Source: Chryseobacterium wanjuense
GTDB taxonomy: Bacteria > Bacteroidota > Bacteroidia > Flavobacteriales > Weeksellaceae
Direction of reading: 5' to 3'
Length of the DNA stretch: 64,000 bases
Assembly: GCF_900111495.1 (NCBI RefSeq)
Contig: NZ_FOIU01000001.1
Span: 186,001-250,000 of the forward strand
Below, in pieces: positions 42,800 to 51,878 of this stretch. A program made the position numbers and the translations under genes. A model generated the notes under the pieces. The model did no database searches, had not been told where the DNA came from, and worked only from the letters and a program-made list of their open reading frames with translations. Numbering within the stretch: position 1 is the first letter of the stretch; each line of letters opens with the position of its first letter.

Positions 42800-44080
42800 A
42801 TGAAAACAAAACAAGAACAAATCCGGGAAATAGAAAAAGACTGGCTGGAAAATCCACGCTGGGCTGGAATTAAAAGACCTTACACGGCGGAAGAGGTATT
42901 GAAGCTGCGTGGTTCTTATAAATTAGATTATACGATTGCAGCAGAAATGGCGAAGAAGTTCTGGAACAAATTACATCATCAGGACTTTGTTGCCGGATTG
43001 GGCGCTCTGACGGGAAATCAGGCAGTACAGGAAGTTGATGCAGGTCTGGAAGCTATTTATCTTTCAGGATGGCAGGTTGCTGCAGATGCCAATCTATCGG
43101 GTGAAATGTATCCCGACCAATCATTGTATCCCGCGAATTCGGTGCCTTCGGTGGTGAAAAAAATTAATAATGCTTTATTAAGAGCAGATCAAATACAATC
43201 TGTGAATGGAGGAGGGGAAAAAGAATATCTGGTTCCGATCATTGCTGATGCGGAAGCTGGTTTTGGAGGAAATTTGAATGCATATGAACTGATGAAACAA
43301 ATGATTGAAGCGGGAGCTGCGGCCGTGCATTTTGAAGATCAGCTGTCTTCTGCGAAAAAATGTGGTCATTTGGGTGGAAAAGTTTTGGTTCCGACTCAGG
43401 AAGCGATCAATAAATTGATTTCTGCCCGTCTTGCGGCGGATGTTTTAGGAGTTCCGACTTTAATTATTGCAAGAACAGATGCAGATGCGGCGGATTTACT
43501 GACTTCAGATATTGATGACAGAGATAAAAAATTTATAACCGGAGAAAGAACTTCCGAAGGTTTTTATGTCGTGAAAAATGGAGTAGAACAGGGAATCGAC
43601 AGAGGTTTGTCTTATGCTCCCTATGCCGATTTGATCTGGATGGAAACTTCAAATCCTGATCTGGAACAGGCAAGAAAATTTGCAGAAGGCATCCACTCAA
43701 AATATCCTGAGAAAATGCTGGCTTATAATTGTTCGCCATCATTCAACTGGGCTGCCAAATTGAGCGTCGATGAAATGTTGAATTTCAGGGAAGAATTGGC
43801 AAAAATGGGCTATAAATTCCAGTTTATTACTCTGGCTGGCTTCCATGCGTTGAATACGGCGATGTTTGAATTGGCTTTGGCTTACAAAGAAAAAGGAATG
43901 GCGGGATATTCGGAATTGCAGGAACGTGAATTTGCCCTTCAAAAGCAAGGCTTCAGGGCAGTGAAGCATCAGTCTTTTGTAGGGACAGGATATTTTGATG
44001 AGATTCAGAATATTGTGACCAACGGTTCTTCGGCGACGGTGGCAATGAAAGATTCTACGGAGACGGCGCAGTTTCATTAA
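42800..44080 (+). CDS. aceA: Isocitrate lyase
   Basis: A 426-residue glyoxylate-shunt enzyme that splits isocitrate into succinate and glyoxylate. Hallmarks are [57 protein letters not shown] with the catalytic KKCGH Cys, [13 protein letters not shown], and [15 protein letters not shown]. Length fits the short bacterial form. It is downstream of aceB; whether the repeat-bearing gap between them is transcribed through is not shown. The pair lets the cell grow on acetate or fatty acids. Confidence 0.97.
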   Translation: MKTKQEQIREIEKDWLENPRWAGIKRPYTAEEVLKLRGSYKLDYTIAAEMAKKFWNKLHHQDFVAGLGALTGNQAVQEVDAGLEAIYLSGWQVAADANLSGEMYPDQSLYPANSVPSVVKKINNALLRADQIQSVNGGGEKEYLVPIIADAEAGFGGNLNAYELMKQMIEAGAAAVHFEDQLSSAKKCGHLGGKVLVPTQEAINKLISARLAADVLGVPTLIIARTDADAADLLTSDIDDRDKKFITGERTSEGFYVVKNGVEQGIDRGLSYAPYADLIWMETSNPDLEQARKFAEGIHSKYPEKMLAYNCSPSFNWAAKLSVDEMLNFREELAKMGYKFQFITLAGFHALNTAMFELALAYKEKGMAGYSELQEREFALQKQGFRAVKHQSFVGTGYFDEIQNIVTNGSSATVAMKDSTETAQFH

Positions 44081-44245
44081 AACTTTAAATCAGTTTAAAA
44101 AGTTCCATTTTAAATAAATTTAGTTGTTAAAGCCTCTCTGTTTTTTTTGATATTTTATGAATTAAAGAAATTTGTATATTTGAGATAATATAAATCCATA
44201 ATTTTAGGTTTTGTATAAATTTTAATAACCATAATTCGTAATAAC

Positions 44246-45703
44246 ATGAGCGGTTTTAAACTAAGAGATATTTACTTAGGTGTAAATGATGGAAAAAAAG
44301 AAGCATTATACAAAAATGATTTCGAGAATTATTTTGTTGAATATAATAACAATTACAATGATATTTTAAAGCCTGAAAAATATCTAATTATTGGTAGAAA
44401 AGGTTCCGGAAAAACAATTTTAGCAGAATATGTTAAGAAACAGGCTGTGAAAAAAAATTCATGGTATTGTAAAATTAAATCTTATAAAGATTTTAGATTT
44501 CAAGAGTTGATAAATTTTAAAACTAATGATGTATCCCCAAATGAATATTCGGCAATTTGGAGATGGATAATTCTGTTGGATATTGCAAAGCTTATATTTG
44601 AAGATCATACTTTAAATGATAAACAAGGAATAAAAAAACTTCAAGACTTTTTTAAAGAAAACTATAATTCTTTAGATATCGATGATAAGAAGATTTTAGA
44701 AATTAATAAAAATAATAAAATAAATGGTTCTATACTGACGGAAATTATTAATATAAGTGGTGAAAAAGGTTCTGAAATAAAATTTGGCGATGGAAATTAT
44801 CTAAACTATATTGAAGATCTTGAACGAGTAATATTAAAAATTTTAAAAAGTAGTAAGAGCAAATACACTTTATTTTATGATGAATTAGATGATAGATTTC
44901 AGAATGATGAATTTTATAGAAATTCTCTTATTAGCCTTATTAAAGCTGTTGATTCTTTAAATTGTGGTTTTTTAGAAGAAAAGATTGATTTTAAAGTTGT
45001 GCTTCTAATTAGATCTGATATTTTTGCAGTTTTAAATGATACGGACTTAAATAAATTGAAAGTAATCAATACCTTAAACATTACATGGGGAGAAAAGGTC
45101 AGCAGTGACTCTCCTTTATTACATTTGGTGGTTAAGAAGGCTAAGAAGTCTAACCTATATTTAAATTCTTTATCTGATATAAGAGTACTTAAAACTTTAT
45201 TTCCTCAAGATGTAAAAAAGATTGCACCCGAAAGATTTATTTTAGAAAGAACCTTTTTTAGACCAAGAGATATTATAACACTTTTAAATTTAATAATACA
45301 TAAATACCCAGAATCAAGATATTTTGGATGGAAAGGTTTACATGAAATTAAATCTTCATATTCAGAATATCTATTTGATGAAGTAAGGAATGAGATGATT
45401 GGACATATCTCTCAAGAAGAAATTGATCAAGGGTTAAAATTGTTAAAAAATTATAATCAACATTTCTTTGAATATTCTGATTTAAGAACTTATTACGAAG
45501 CGAATAAGACTCTTTATAGTAAAATAGACTTAGATAAAATTCTGATTGAGTTTTTTAAGTTCAATGTAATAGGTAATAAATGGTTTAATAGGTTTAAACA
45601 GAAAGAGTATTATACATGGGCACATAGAGACTCTCGTGCCGAGATCGATTTAAATAAAGAAATAGTTATTCATTTAGGATTAAGAGAACATTTATCAATG
45701 TAA
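44246..45703 (+). CDS. Orphan P-loop ATPase (Sll1717-like)
   Basis: A 485-residue protein with Walker A in YLIIGRKGSGKTILAEYV and a Walker B-like TLFYDELDDRFQND. A C-terminal RTFFRPRDIITLLNLII looks like the Arg-bearing sensor segment of AAA/STAND-type ATPases. It resembles the Sll1717 family of P-loop ATPases, several of which sit in defence or mobile regions. Here it stands alone between aceA and a thioesterase. The DNA is visibly more AT-rich than its neighbours, with Asn/Lys/Ile-rich codons, which suggests acquisition. No partner nuclease, toxin or integrase is adjacent. Its function is unknown. Confidence 0.7.
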   Translation: MSGFKLRDIYLGVNDGKKEALYKNDFENYFVEYNNNYNDILKPEKYLIIGRKGSGKTILAEYVKKQAVKKNSWYCKIKSYKDFRFQELINFKTNDVSPNEYSAIWRWIILLDIAKLIFEDHTLNDKQGIKKLQDFFKENYNSLDIDDKKILEINKNNKINGSILTEIINISGEKGSEIKFGDGNYLNYIEDLERVILKILKSSKSKYTLFYDELDDRFQNDEFYRNSLISLIKAVDSLNCGFLEEKIDFKVVLLIRSDIFAVLNDTDLNKLKVINTLNITWGEKVSSDSPLLHLVVKKAKKSNLYLNSLSDIRVLKTLFPQDVKKIAPERFILERTFFRPRDIITLLNLIIHKYPESRYFGWKGLHEIKSSYSEYLFDEVRNEMIGHISQEEIDQGLKLLKNYNQHFFEYSDLRTYYEANKTLYSKIDLDKILIEFFKFNVIGNKWFNRFKQKEYYTWAHRDSRAEIDLNKEIVIHLGLREHLSM

Positions 45704-45727
45704 TTTTAAAATAGATATTTATGAATG

Positions 45728-45759
45728 AACCTTCTCAATTTTAAGGAGGTTTTATTTTT
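45728..45759 (+). terminator. Terminator of the orphan ATPase
   Basis: AACCTTCT and AGGAGGTT form an 8-bp stem (one G-T pair) around CAATTTTA, followed by TTATTTTTT. Confidence 0.75.
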
Positions 45760-45792
45760 TATATCCTAATTTTGAATAAATATTTGAAGCAG

Positions 45793-46176
45793 ATGAGTTT
45801 AGTTTATGAAAAACAAATACGGGTAACAGAAGATCATATTGATGGCAATAATCACGTCAATAATGTTCAGTATGTTCACTGGGTGGAGGAGATTGCCGGT
45901 GAACATTGGGATTTTGTAAAACACAGAACGGAATATCCGGAAGATATCTGGATGCTTCTGGATCATCATATTCAGTATAAAAAACAGGTGTATTTAGGTG
46001 ATATCATCAAAATAAAGACCTATCCTAAAGCTCCGGAAGGCATTAAACAACCCCGAAAAGTTGAGTTTTACTGCAATGACAAACTTGTTGTGGATTCGAC
46101 TACGCTTTGGGTTTTAATTGATGTAAAGACACAGAAAATTAAGAGGTTGGAAAGTGATTGGCTGGATAAACTGTAA
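45793..46176 (+). CDS. Hot-dog fold acyl-CoA thioesterase
   Basis: A 127-residue protein of the 4-hydroxybenzoyl-CoA/YbgC-type thioesterase family. RVTEDHIDGNNHVNNVQYVHWVEE carries the catalytic Asp/Asn-His region. WMLLDHHIQYKKQVYLGDII and KVEFYCNDKLVVDSTTLWVLID complete the hot-dog strand order. It hydrolyses an acyl thioester; the chain length preferred is unknown. The ATG at 45793 (MSLVYEKQI) is chosen over a TTG seven codons earlier. Confidence 0.87.
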   Translation: MSLVYEKQIRVTEDHIDGNNHVNNVQYVHWVEEIAGEHWDFVKHRTEYPEDIWMLLDHHIQYKKQVYLGDIIKIKTYPKAPEGIKQPRKVEFYCNDKLVVDSTTLWVLIDVKTQKIKRLESDWLDKL

Positions 46177-46677
46177 TTATTCATTTAAAATTTTCACAAT
46201 CGTATCAAACTTGGTTTCGTCAACAATTCCTGTAATTTCTTTTACATTGCCATTTTTATCAATAATAAAAGTTAAAGGGTTTCTTAAAATGGGAAAATAA
46301 GATTTTAATTCCTGCCCGGAATCGGTAATATGGCTAAAATTAAACTCCCGTTTTGCCAGAAATTTATCAACCTTTTCTTTGCTGTCGTGGGTAATGGCAA
46401 GGAAATTTACTTGTGTTCCTAAAGTCTCTTTTAATTTATTTAAATAAGGAAGCTCCTTGATGCAAGGTTCACAAGTCGTTGACCAAAAATTGATGAATGT
46501 GATTTTCCCTTTTAAATCATCAGAAGTAAAATTTTCACCTTGCTGGTTTTTATAATTTTCAATAGGGAAATGTTTCCCGATTTTACTTTCGAGGTCGGGT
46601 TGTATGAAAAAATATCTTTCTTGAGCTGTTAAAAGGCAGTAAAATAAGATAGAGAAAAGGATTATTATTTTTTTCAT
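46177..46677 (-). CDS. TlpA/ResA-like thioredoxin-family protein
   Basis: A 166-residue secreted protein: signal peptide (IIILFSILFYCLLTAQ) and a thioredoxin fold with FINFWSTTCEPCIKELPYL. The CxxC motif is CEPC, typical of TlpA/ResA/AhpC-TSA-type reductants. PLTFIIDKNGNVKEITGIV is the cis-Pro segment. It probably reduces disulfides in the periplasm, for example in cytochrome c assembly. It is convergent with the thioesterase, whose stop directly abuts its own. Confidence 0.88.
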   Translation of the reverse strand: MKKIIILFSILFYCLLTAQERYFFIQPDLESKIGKHFPIENYKNQQGENFTSDDLKGKITFINFWSTTCEPCIKELPYLNKLKETLGTQVNFLAITHDSKEKVDKFLAKREFNFSHITDSGQELKSYFPILRNPLTFIIDKNGNVKEITGIVDETKFDTIVKILNE

Positions 46678-46770
46678 AGTAAAGTAACGATTCAGTTCAC
46701 TATATTATTTTGATCTAAAACTGATTTCACTTTCAAATAAGACAAAACAAAAATCAAAACTCAAATTCCT

Positions 46771-46778
46771 TATCTTTG
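46771..46778 (+). promoter_or_regulatory. -7 promoter element abutting the queD start
   Basis: TATCTTTG then CACC then ATG, exactly as before fmt. It implies a transcription start at the start codon. Confidence 0.55.
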
Positions 46779-46782
46779 CACC

Positions 46783-47229
46783 ATGATACGTATTACAAAA
46801 ATTTTTACATTCGAAACGGCTCATGTGCTGTATAATTACGACGGAAAATGTAAAAATATGCATGGACATTCCTATAAACTGTTTGTAACGGTGAAAGGGA
46901 AACCGATAAATGATTTGGAAAACCCTAAAAATGGGATGGTTGTGGATTTTGGAGACATCAAAACAATTGTAAAATCTGAAATTGTAGATGTTTGGGATCA
47001 TGCCGTGTTGATCAATGCGCTTTCTCCTCACAAGGAGCTGGGTGAAGATCTTGAGCAGAAAGGGCATAAAGTGATTTACTGTACTTTTCAGCCCACTTGC
47101 GAAAACATGTTATACGCCATCGCAGCAAAAATAAAATCGAGGCTTCCTGAGGGGATTTCTTTGGCTTATCTAAAACTTCACGAGACCGAAAACTCTTACG
47201 GAGAGTGGTTTGCAGAAGATAATCAGTAA
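46783..47229 (+). CDS. queD: 6-carboxy-5,6,7,8-tetrahydropterin synthase
   Basis: A 148-residue enzyme of queuosine (7-deazaguanine) synthesis that converts dihydroneopterin triphosphate to carboxy-tetrahydropterin. TFETAHVLYNYDGKCKNMHGHSYKLFV holds the zinc-binding His and the catalytic Cys. NGMVVDFGDIK, DHAVLINAL and PTCENMLYAIAAKIK with LHETENSYGEW are the other conserved parts. It is followed by lpxH after 18 bp on the same strand. Confidence 0.94.
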   Translation: MIRITKIFTFETAHVLYNYDGKCKNMHGHSYKLFVTVKGKPINDLENPKNGMVVDFGDIKTIVKSEIVDVWDHAVLINALSPHKELGEDLEQKGHKVIYCTFQPTCENMLYAIAAKIKSRLPEGISLAYLKLHETENSYGEWFAEDNQ

Positions 47230-47247
47230 TTTACAAAAACTCAGACG

Positions 47248-48039
47248 GTGTTAAAGACAATCATCAATTTAGAACCTGGAAAAAAAGTATATTTCGCTTC
47301 AGATCAGCATTTTGGTGCGCCCAATCCAAAGGAAAGCAAAGTTCGTGAAGAGCGGTTTATCCGTTGGATGGATGAGATCAAGCATGATGCTCAGGTTTTG
47401 TTTTTAATGGGTGATTTGTTTGATTTCTGGCATGAATGGAAACATGTGATTCCGAAAGGATACGTCCGTGTTTTAGGAAAAATTGCAGAATTGAAGGATC
47501 GTGGAATTCATGTGTACTTTTTTGTGGGCAACCATGATCTTTGGATGAAAGATTATCTGGAAGAAGAAATCGGATGTACGGTTTTTTACAAAAAACAGTA
47601 TTTCGAAATTGCAGGAAAGCAGTTCCTGTTGGCTCACGGAGACGGTTTGGGACCCGGTGACAAAGGATATAAAAGAATGAAAAAACTGTTTACAAATCCT
47701 GTTGCCCAGTGGTTTTTTAAATGGCTTCACCCCGATATTGCTATGAAAATTGCGCTGTATTTATCGCAAAAAAATAAAATGATTTCCGGGGATGAAGACA
47801 AAGCATTTTTGGGAGAGGATAAAGAATTTCTGATCATTTACTCGAAAGAAAAGCTCAAAACTCAGAAGATAGATTATTTCATCTACGGTCACCGCCATCT
47901 TCCGATGGTGTTGGATCTGGAGCAAAAAGCAAAATACATCAATCTTGGAGACTGGATTTCATATTTTACGTACGGTGTTTTTGAAACGGATTTTGAATTG
48001 AAAACCTTTGAAAAAAGCACAAAAAAAATTACCTCTTAA
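47248..48039 (+). CDS. lpxH: UDP-2,3-diacylglucosamine hydrolase (LpxH-like)
   Basis: A 263-residue calcineurin-like phosphoesterase, probably the lipid A enzyme LpxH that releases UMP at the cytoplasmic face of the inner membrane. Metal ligands are seen in ASDQHFG, MGDLFDFWHEW, FVGNHDLWM, LAHGDGLG and YGHRHLPM. FKWLHPDIAMKIA and the amphipathic helices around it fit LpxH. The start is GTG at 47248; the next ATG would remove the DxH motif. It lies in tandem with queD. Confidence 0.88.
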   Translation: MLKTIINLEPGKKVYFASDQHFGAPNPKESKVREERFIRWMDEIKHDAQVLFLMGDLFDFWHEWKHVIPKGYVRVLGKIAELKDRGIHVYFFVGNHDLWMKDYLEEEIGCTVFYKKQYFEIAGKQFLLAHGDGLGPGDKGYKRMKKLFTNPVAQWFFKWLHPDIAMKIALYLSQKNKMISGDEDKAFLGEDKEFLIIYSKEKLKTQKIDYFIYGHRHLPMVLDLEQKAKYINLGDWISYFTYGVFETDFELKTFEKSTKKITS

Positions 48040-48049
48040 CGAGGTAATT
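48027..48049. repeat. Hairpin across the lpxH stop codon
   Basis: AATTACCTC and GAGGTAATT form a 9-bp stem around TTAAC that overlaps the TAA of lpxH. There is no T-run after it, so termination is uncertain. Confidence 0.5.
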
Positions 48050-48220
48050 AAACCGAATGAATTAGATTCATTCTTGTTTTTAATCCATATTCCGAGATAC
48101 CACACAGCAATAACCTGACCAAATTTTTAATTTTTAAATTAAAAAAATATTAAAAACAATACTCTTTTTGTTAACTTGTTTAAAATGAGACAATAAGAAT
48201 TTAAAAATATTTTTAGAGAA

Positions 48221-49201
48221 GTGGAAAATATATTTGACATACTGACAGAACAGGATTTTCTGAATGCTTCATTGAAAACATTCTATCATCAATACGAAAA
48301 TGTAGAAATCTATAGAAAGTTTGTGGATTATTTAAAAATTAATCCTAAAGAAGTGGACAGTCTGACAAAAATTCCGTTTCTACCCATCGAGATGTTTAAA
48401 AACCATCAGATTTTAGACAAGAATGTGACAACGGATTTATTTTTTCAAAGTTCGGGTACGACGCAGATGAATTTGTCTAAACATTTCATTGCCGACGAAA
48501 AGATCTATCAGGAAAGTATTTACAAGAGTTTTAAACAGTTTATCGGGACGCCGGAAGATTTTATTTTCCTGGGGCTTTTGCCGAGTTATCTGGAGAAACA
48601 AAATTCGTCATTAATTTATATGGTAGACTATCTGATGAAAAAATCCGGCAAGCCGGAAAACGGGTATTTCCTTTACAATCATGCTGATTTGTTTGAATTA
48701 TTAAATACTTTGCAAGATAAAAAAGTGATCCTTTTTGGAGTTTCTTTTGCCCTTCTGGATTTTCTGGACTTTTGCAGCTCAAACACTCAAACACTCTTAT
48801 CCTCAAACACTCTTACGGTAATTGAGACGGGCGGAATGAAAGGCAGAAAAGAAGAAATGACAAAAGACGAGCTGTTGAAAATTTTACAGGAAGGTTTTAA
48901 AACAGAAAAAATTTATTCAGAATATTCCATGACAGAGCTTCTTTCTCAGGCTTATTCTCTGGGAAATAATGAATACCAATGTCCGAACTGGATGCGGATT
49001 ATGGTGAGAAATGCAGAAGATCCTTTTAACTACGAAAAAGAAGGAAGAACCGGCGCAATTAATATTATCGATCTGGCGAATATCCATTCGTGTTCGTTCA
49101 TTGCGACGCAGGATTTGGGAAAAATCACGGGCGACAAATTTCAGGTGTTGGGAAGAATTGATCATTCGGATATTCGGGGATGTAGTTTGCTTGTGAGTTG
49201 A
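48221..49201 (+). CDS. LuxE/PaaK-family acyltransferase-like protein
   Basis: A 326-residue protein resembling acyl-protein synthetases and phenylacetate-CoA-ligase-type adenylating enzymes. It has TKIPFLPIEMFKNHQI and the Ser/Thr-rich nucleotide loop FFQSSGTTQMNLSKHF. VIETGGMKGRKEEMTKDELL and YSEYSMTELLSQAYS follow, and then LAVIDL-like IINIIDLANIHSCSF with DLGKITGD. In Bacteroidota such genes are often involved in lipid or polysaccharide decoration. The start is GTG at 48221. Exact substrate unknown. Confidence 0.8.
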   Translation: MENIFDILTEQDFLNASLKTFYHQYENVEIYRKFVDYLKINPKEVDSLTKIPFLPIEMFKNHQILDKNVTTDLFFQSSGTTQMNLSKHFIADEKIYQESIYKSFKQFIGTPEDFIFLGLLPSYLEKQNSSLIYMVDYLMKKSGKPENGYFLYNHADLFELLNTLQDKKVILFGVSFALLDFLDFCSSNTQTLLSSNTLTVIETGGMKGRKEEMTKDELLKILQEGFKTEKIYSEYSMTELLSQAYSLGNNEYQCPNWMRIMVRNAEDPFNYEKEGRTGAINIIDLANIHSCSFIATQDLGKITGDKFQVLGRIDHSDIRGCSLLVS

Positions 49202-49266
49202 TTTGAGTCGGAGAGTTTGAGAGTGAGAGTTTTGTTGTGGGTGTCGGTTTTGTTAATCATTTTTGG

Positions 49267-49358
49267 ATTGTCTATCATTTGCTGAGTGGAACGCCCTTGC
49301 GAACAAAAAAATATGTAAAAGTATACTCAAATAAACTTTATGTCATTTGCGTTAAAAA
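49267..49358. repeat. Dispersed intergenic element, copy 2
   Basis: Starting GATTGTCTATCATTTGCTGAG and ending CATTTGCGTTAAAAATT, it aligns with 39316-39408 over its ends: (C/G)GCTGAGT..CCCTTG(T/C)GAAC and TTTGCGTTAAAAA. Both copies are between genes. Confidence 0.6.
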
Positions 49359-49381
49359 TTAAAATATCATAAAATCGAAAC

Positions 49382-49927
49382 GTGTTAAAAATAGAAGAAC
49401 TAGTTCATGCATTTATCCATTCTCAATGTGATTTTGAGAAGGAAATTGTGCTGACTAATCACTTTCAGGCCGATTGGGAAGCCGATTTATTGATTATTGA
49501 TTTTGAAGGTTTTAGTCATGAAATTGAAATTAAACTTTCAAAAAGCGATTTTAAAAATGATTTTAAAAAATCGTACACCAATATAAAAACCGGCGAAAAA
49601 TTTTTGAAACATGATAAAATCGGCTGTGGCGACTATGTATGCAATGCGTTCAGTTTTCTGCTTCCGATGGGAATGGTAGAGCATGGCTTAATTCCCGAAC
49701 ATTGTGGAATTATCGAGTTTTATCATAATGTAGATTCATGGGAAACAGAATTTTATCCCATCAGAAAACCCAAAAGAGTACACGAAGATTCTTACTGGAA
49801 ACTGAATGACAAAGACCTTTTCATCCGGAAAATGGCTCTGAATTTATTACAAAGAAAAATGGAAATCAAAGGAAAACATGAGGAGCTGATTTTTAAAAAT
49901 CCTTTTGATATTAAGAAGTTTAAATAA
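49382..49927 (+). CDS. Uncharacterised protein with PD-(D/E)XK-like core
   Basis: A 181-residue soluble protein without a clear family. The stretch WEADLLIIDFEGFSHEIEIKLSKSDFKNDF has the shape of a PD-(D/E)XK nuclease core: an acidic residue at the end of one strand, then ExK in the next (EIEIK). ADYVCNAFSFLLP-like and PEHCGIIEFYH segments could complete the fold. The start is GTG at 49382. It stands alone between two repeat regions. If a nuclease, it may act in repair or against invading DNA; this is inference only. Confidence 0.6.
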   Translation: MLKIEELVHAFIHSQCDFEKEIVLTNHFQADWEADLLIIDFEGFSHEIEIKLSKSDFKNDFKKSYTNIKTGEKFLKHDKIGCGDYVCNAFSFLLPMGMVEHGLIPEHCGIIEFYHNVDSWETEFYPIRKPKRVHEDSYWKLNDKDLFIRKMALNLLQRKMEIKGKHEELIFKNPFDIKKFK

Positions 49928-49951
49928 TTAATTAAAATAGACGGTTTTTTA

Positions 49952-50168
49952 GATCCTTCGACTGCTTCGCGCTCAGGATGACATCGCTAATACTATTTGC
50001 TAATAATTAACAGTATAATTTTCCAGTGTCACCCTGAGCGCGAAGCAGTCGAAGGGTTTTTGAGTTGCATTGTAGATCCTTTCAGGATGACAGAACTCTA
50101 ATACTAAATGTTACATTCTGTACAGAAGATTTTGCGTTGTCATCCTGAGCGCGAAGCAGTCGAAGGAT
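49952..50168. repeat. Three copies of the ATCCTGAGCGCGAAGCAGTCGAAGGAT repeat
   Basis: Copies lie at 49952-49982 (reverse orientation), 50028-50056 and 50139-50168, with a short partial CTTTCAGGATGACAG at about 50078-50092. The core TGAGCGCGAAGCAGTCGAAG is identical in all three. The first and second, in opposite orientation, can form a long hairpin. They fill the gap of 318 bp between the PD-(D/E)XK-like gene and the aquaporin. Confidence 0.8.
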
Positions 50169-50193
50169 TTAAAGCCAATAAAAACTTAGACAT

Positions 50194-50222
50194 AAAAAAA
50201 TCCCGTCAACAGACAGGATTTT
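50194..50222 (-). terminator. Rho-independent terminator of aqpZ
   Basis: On the minus strand: AATCCTGTC, loop TGTT, GACGGGATT (one G-T pair), then a T-run. Confidence 0.8.
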
Positions 50223-50245
50223 ATTTTATAGTTTTTTGAATTTTT

Positions 50246-50962
50246 TTAATCTACCACTTCAGAATCTCTTTGAAGCAAAAATTTATAGATCAATCCTCCA
50301 ACAACACCTCCCAGAATCGGGGCTACCCAGAACAGCCAAAGCTGAGACATGGCGTTTCCACCTACGAAAACTGCCTGAGAAAGGGATCTCGCAGGGTTTA
50401 CGGACGTGTTTGTAATTGGGATTGAAATTAAATGAATTAATGTTAAAGCAAAACCGATTGCGATGCCTGCAAATTTTCCGTTGGCATATTTATCAGTTGC
50501 TCCCATGATGATGATCAGGAAGAAAGCAGTTAATAAAAATTCAGCGAGAAAAGCAGCGGCCATAGAATAGCTTCTACCGTGATAGCCGGCCATTTCATAA
50601 AAGTTTGTTGCAAATGCACCGGGACCTTCTGCAGTAAACGCACCTGCACCCTGCAAAATTACATACAGACATCCTGCAGCAGCAATAGCGCCAATACATT
50701 GTGCCACAACATATGGGATAAGATCTTTGGCCGGAAATTTACCACCTGCCAAAAGACCGAAAGTCACGGCCGGATTGAAATGCCCTCCGGAAATATGTCC
50801 TACCGCATACGCCATGGTAAGAACCGTAAGACCAAAAGCAAGAGCGACACCTAAAATTCCGATACCGCTGTCGGGAATTCCGGCGGCGAAAATAGCACTT
50901 CCGCAACCACCGAAAACAAGCCAAAATGTGCCAAAAAATTCAGCAAAAAGTTTTTTTATCAT
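50246..50962 (-). CDS. aqpZ: Aquaporin Z
   Basis: A 238-residue inner-membrane water channel with six helices and two half-helix loops. It starts [19 protein letters not shown]. The two NPA boxes are [11 protein letters not shown] and [12 protein letters not shown]. Residues of the selectivity filter are consistent with a narrow water channel. The length is the usual one for AqpZ. It is a single-gene unit, with its own terminator. Confidence 0.96.
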   Translation of the reverse strand: MIKKLFAEFFGTFWLVFGGCGSAIFAAGIPDSGIGILGVALAFGLTVLTMAYAVGHISGGHFNPAVTFGLLAGGKFPAKDLIPYVVAQCIGAIAAAGCLYVILQGAGAFTAEGPGAFATNFYEMAGYHGRSYSMAAAFLAEFLLTAFFLIIIMGATDKYANGKFAGIAIGFALTLIHLISIPITNTSVNPARSLSQAVFVGGNAMSQLWLFWVAPILGGVVGGLIYKFLLQRDSEVVD

Positions 50963-51176
50963 ATTGTTTATTTTAAAATGTATCTCAAATTTAGAATTAA
51001 AATTGAGAAATAGAAAGAATTTTTTTAAAAATATTTCAAACTAAAGTGATGAGTTTTTACGAATTTAATAATTTGATTTTGTGTTTATTGAAAAATTTGT
51101 TTTAACTATATTCCTTTGTAATTTGAATTTTATACAATAATTGTTTATTTTTCGTTATAAATTTAAAGTGTTTTTA

Positions 51177-51797
51177 ATGGGGAGAGTTTTTTGTACGATT
51201 TTAGTGTCTTTTACTTTTAATTTTCATTATTCTCAGGCTGCAAAAAAAGTACTACCATGTCATGATCTCGCTGAGGTTTTGAAGGTAGAACCGACTGCGC
51301 TTTACAAACCGCATCTGGATGCTTCCAAAAGTTTTGGAGTCAAACTGCTTAAAGATTCCAAGACTGTTCAGAAATACATCAGCAGCGGAAAATTTCATAA
51401 AATTAAAAAAACAGGAAAGGGCTATCGCGTTCAGAAGCTCGATTACAGCAGAGCCTGGATGGTTTCTAAAGGCAAGCTGATGCTGGAAAAGATGGGAGCC
51501 CGCTTCAGCAAAGAAACGAAAGGTCATACTTTTACGGTTTCGTCCATTACCAGGACGCTGGAAGATCAGTGCAGATTAAGGAGGGTTAATTCTAATGCTT
51601 CTTTAGGGATCAGTTCACACAATTACGGCAATTCATTCGATATTTCTTATGTTCGTTTCAATGATGTTCTGAAATACAATCCCAAGATGGAAGCTGCACT
51701 GGAAAAAGTGCTGAAATACTATTACAATCTGGGAAGGATTTATTATATCAAAGAAAAACAGCAAAGCTGCTATCACATTACGGTTAGAAATTATTAA
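51177..51797 (+). CDS. DUF5715-like secreted protein (peptidase M15-like)
   Basis: A 206-residue protein with a signal peptide (GRVFCTILVSFTFNFHYSQA). The C-terminal half contains FTVSSITRTLEDQCRLRR, ASLGISSHNYGNSFDISYVRF and a final CYHITVRNY. The HxxxxxFD and H-x-T pattern matches DUF5715 and the zinc D-Ala-D-Ala peptidase (M15) fold. It may trim peptidoglycan. An earlier TTG at 51141 gives 12 more residues with no signal-peptide logic, so the ATG at 51177 is used. It opens a same-strand run of accessory genes. Confidence 0.72.
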   Translation: MGRVFCTILVSFTFNFHYSQAAKKVLPCHDLAEVLKVEPTALYKPHLDASKSFGVKLLKDSKTVQKYISSGKFHKIKKTGKGYRVQKLDYSRAWMVSKGKLMLEKMGARFSKETKGHTFTVSSITRTLEDQCRLRRVNSNASLGISSHNYGNSFDISYVRFNDVLKYNPKMEAALEKVLKYYYNLGRIYYIKEKQQSCYHITVRNY

Positions 51798-51878
51798 CAA
51801 ATTTTCAATTATCTGTGAGATACTTGCACAGGTAGTTTAGTTTGTATAATTTTATGCCACTAAAATACCGTGAAAATT

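Noticed and set aside
49952..50168. CRISPR array from three spaced repeats
   Set aside because: One copy is inverted, spacing is irregular, and there are no cas genes.
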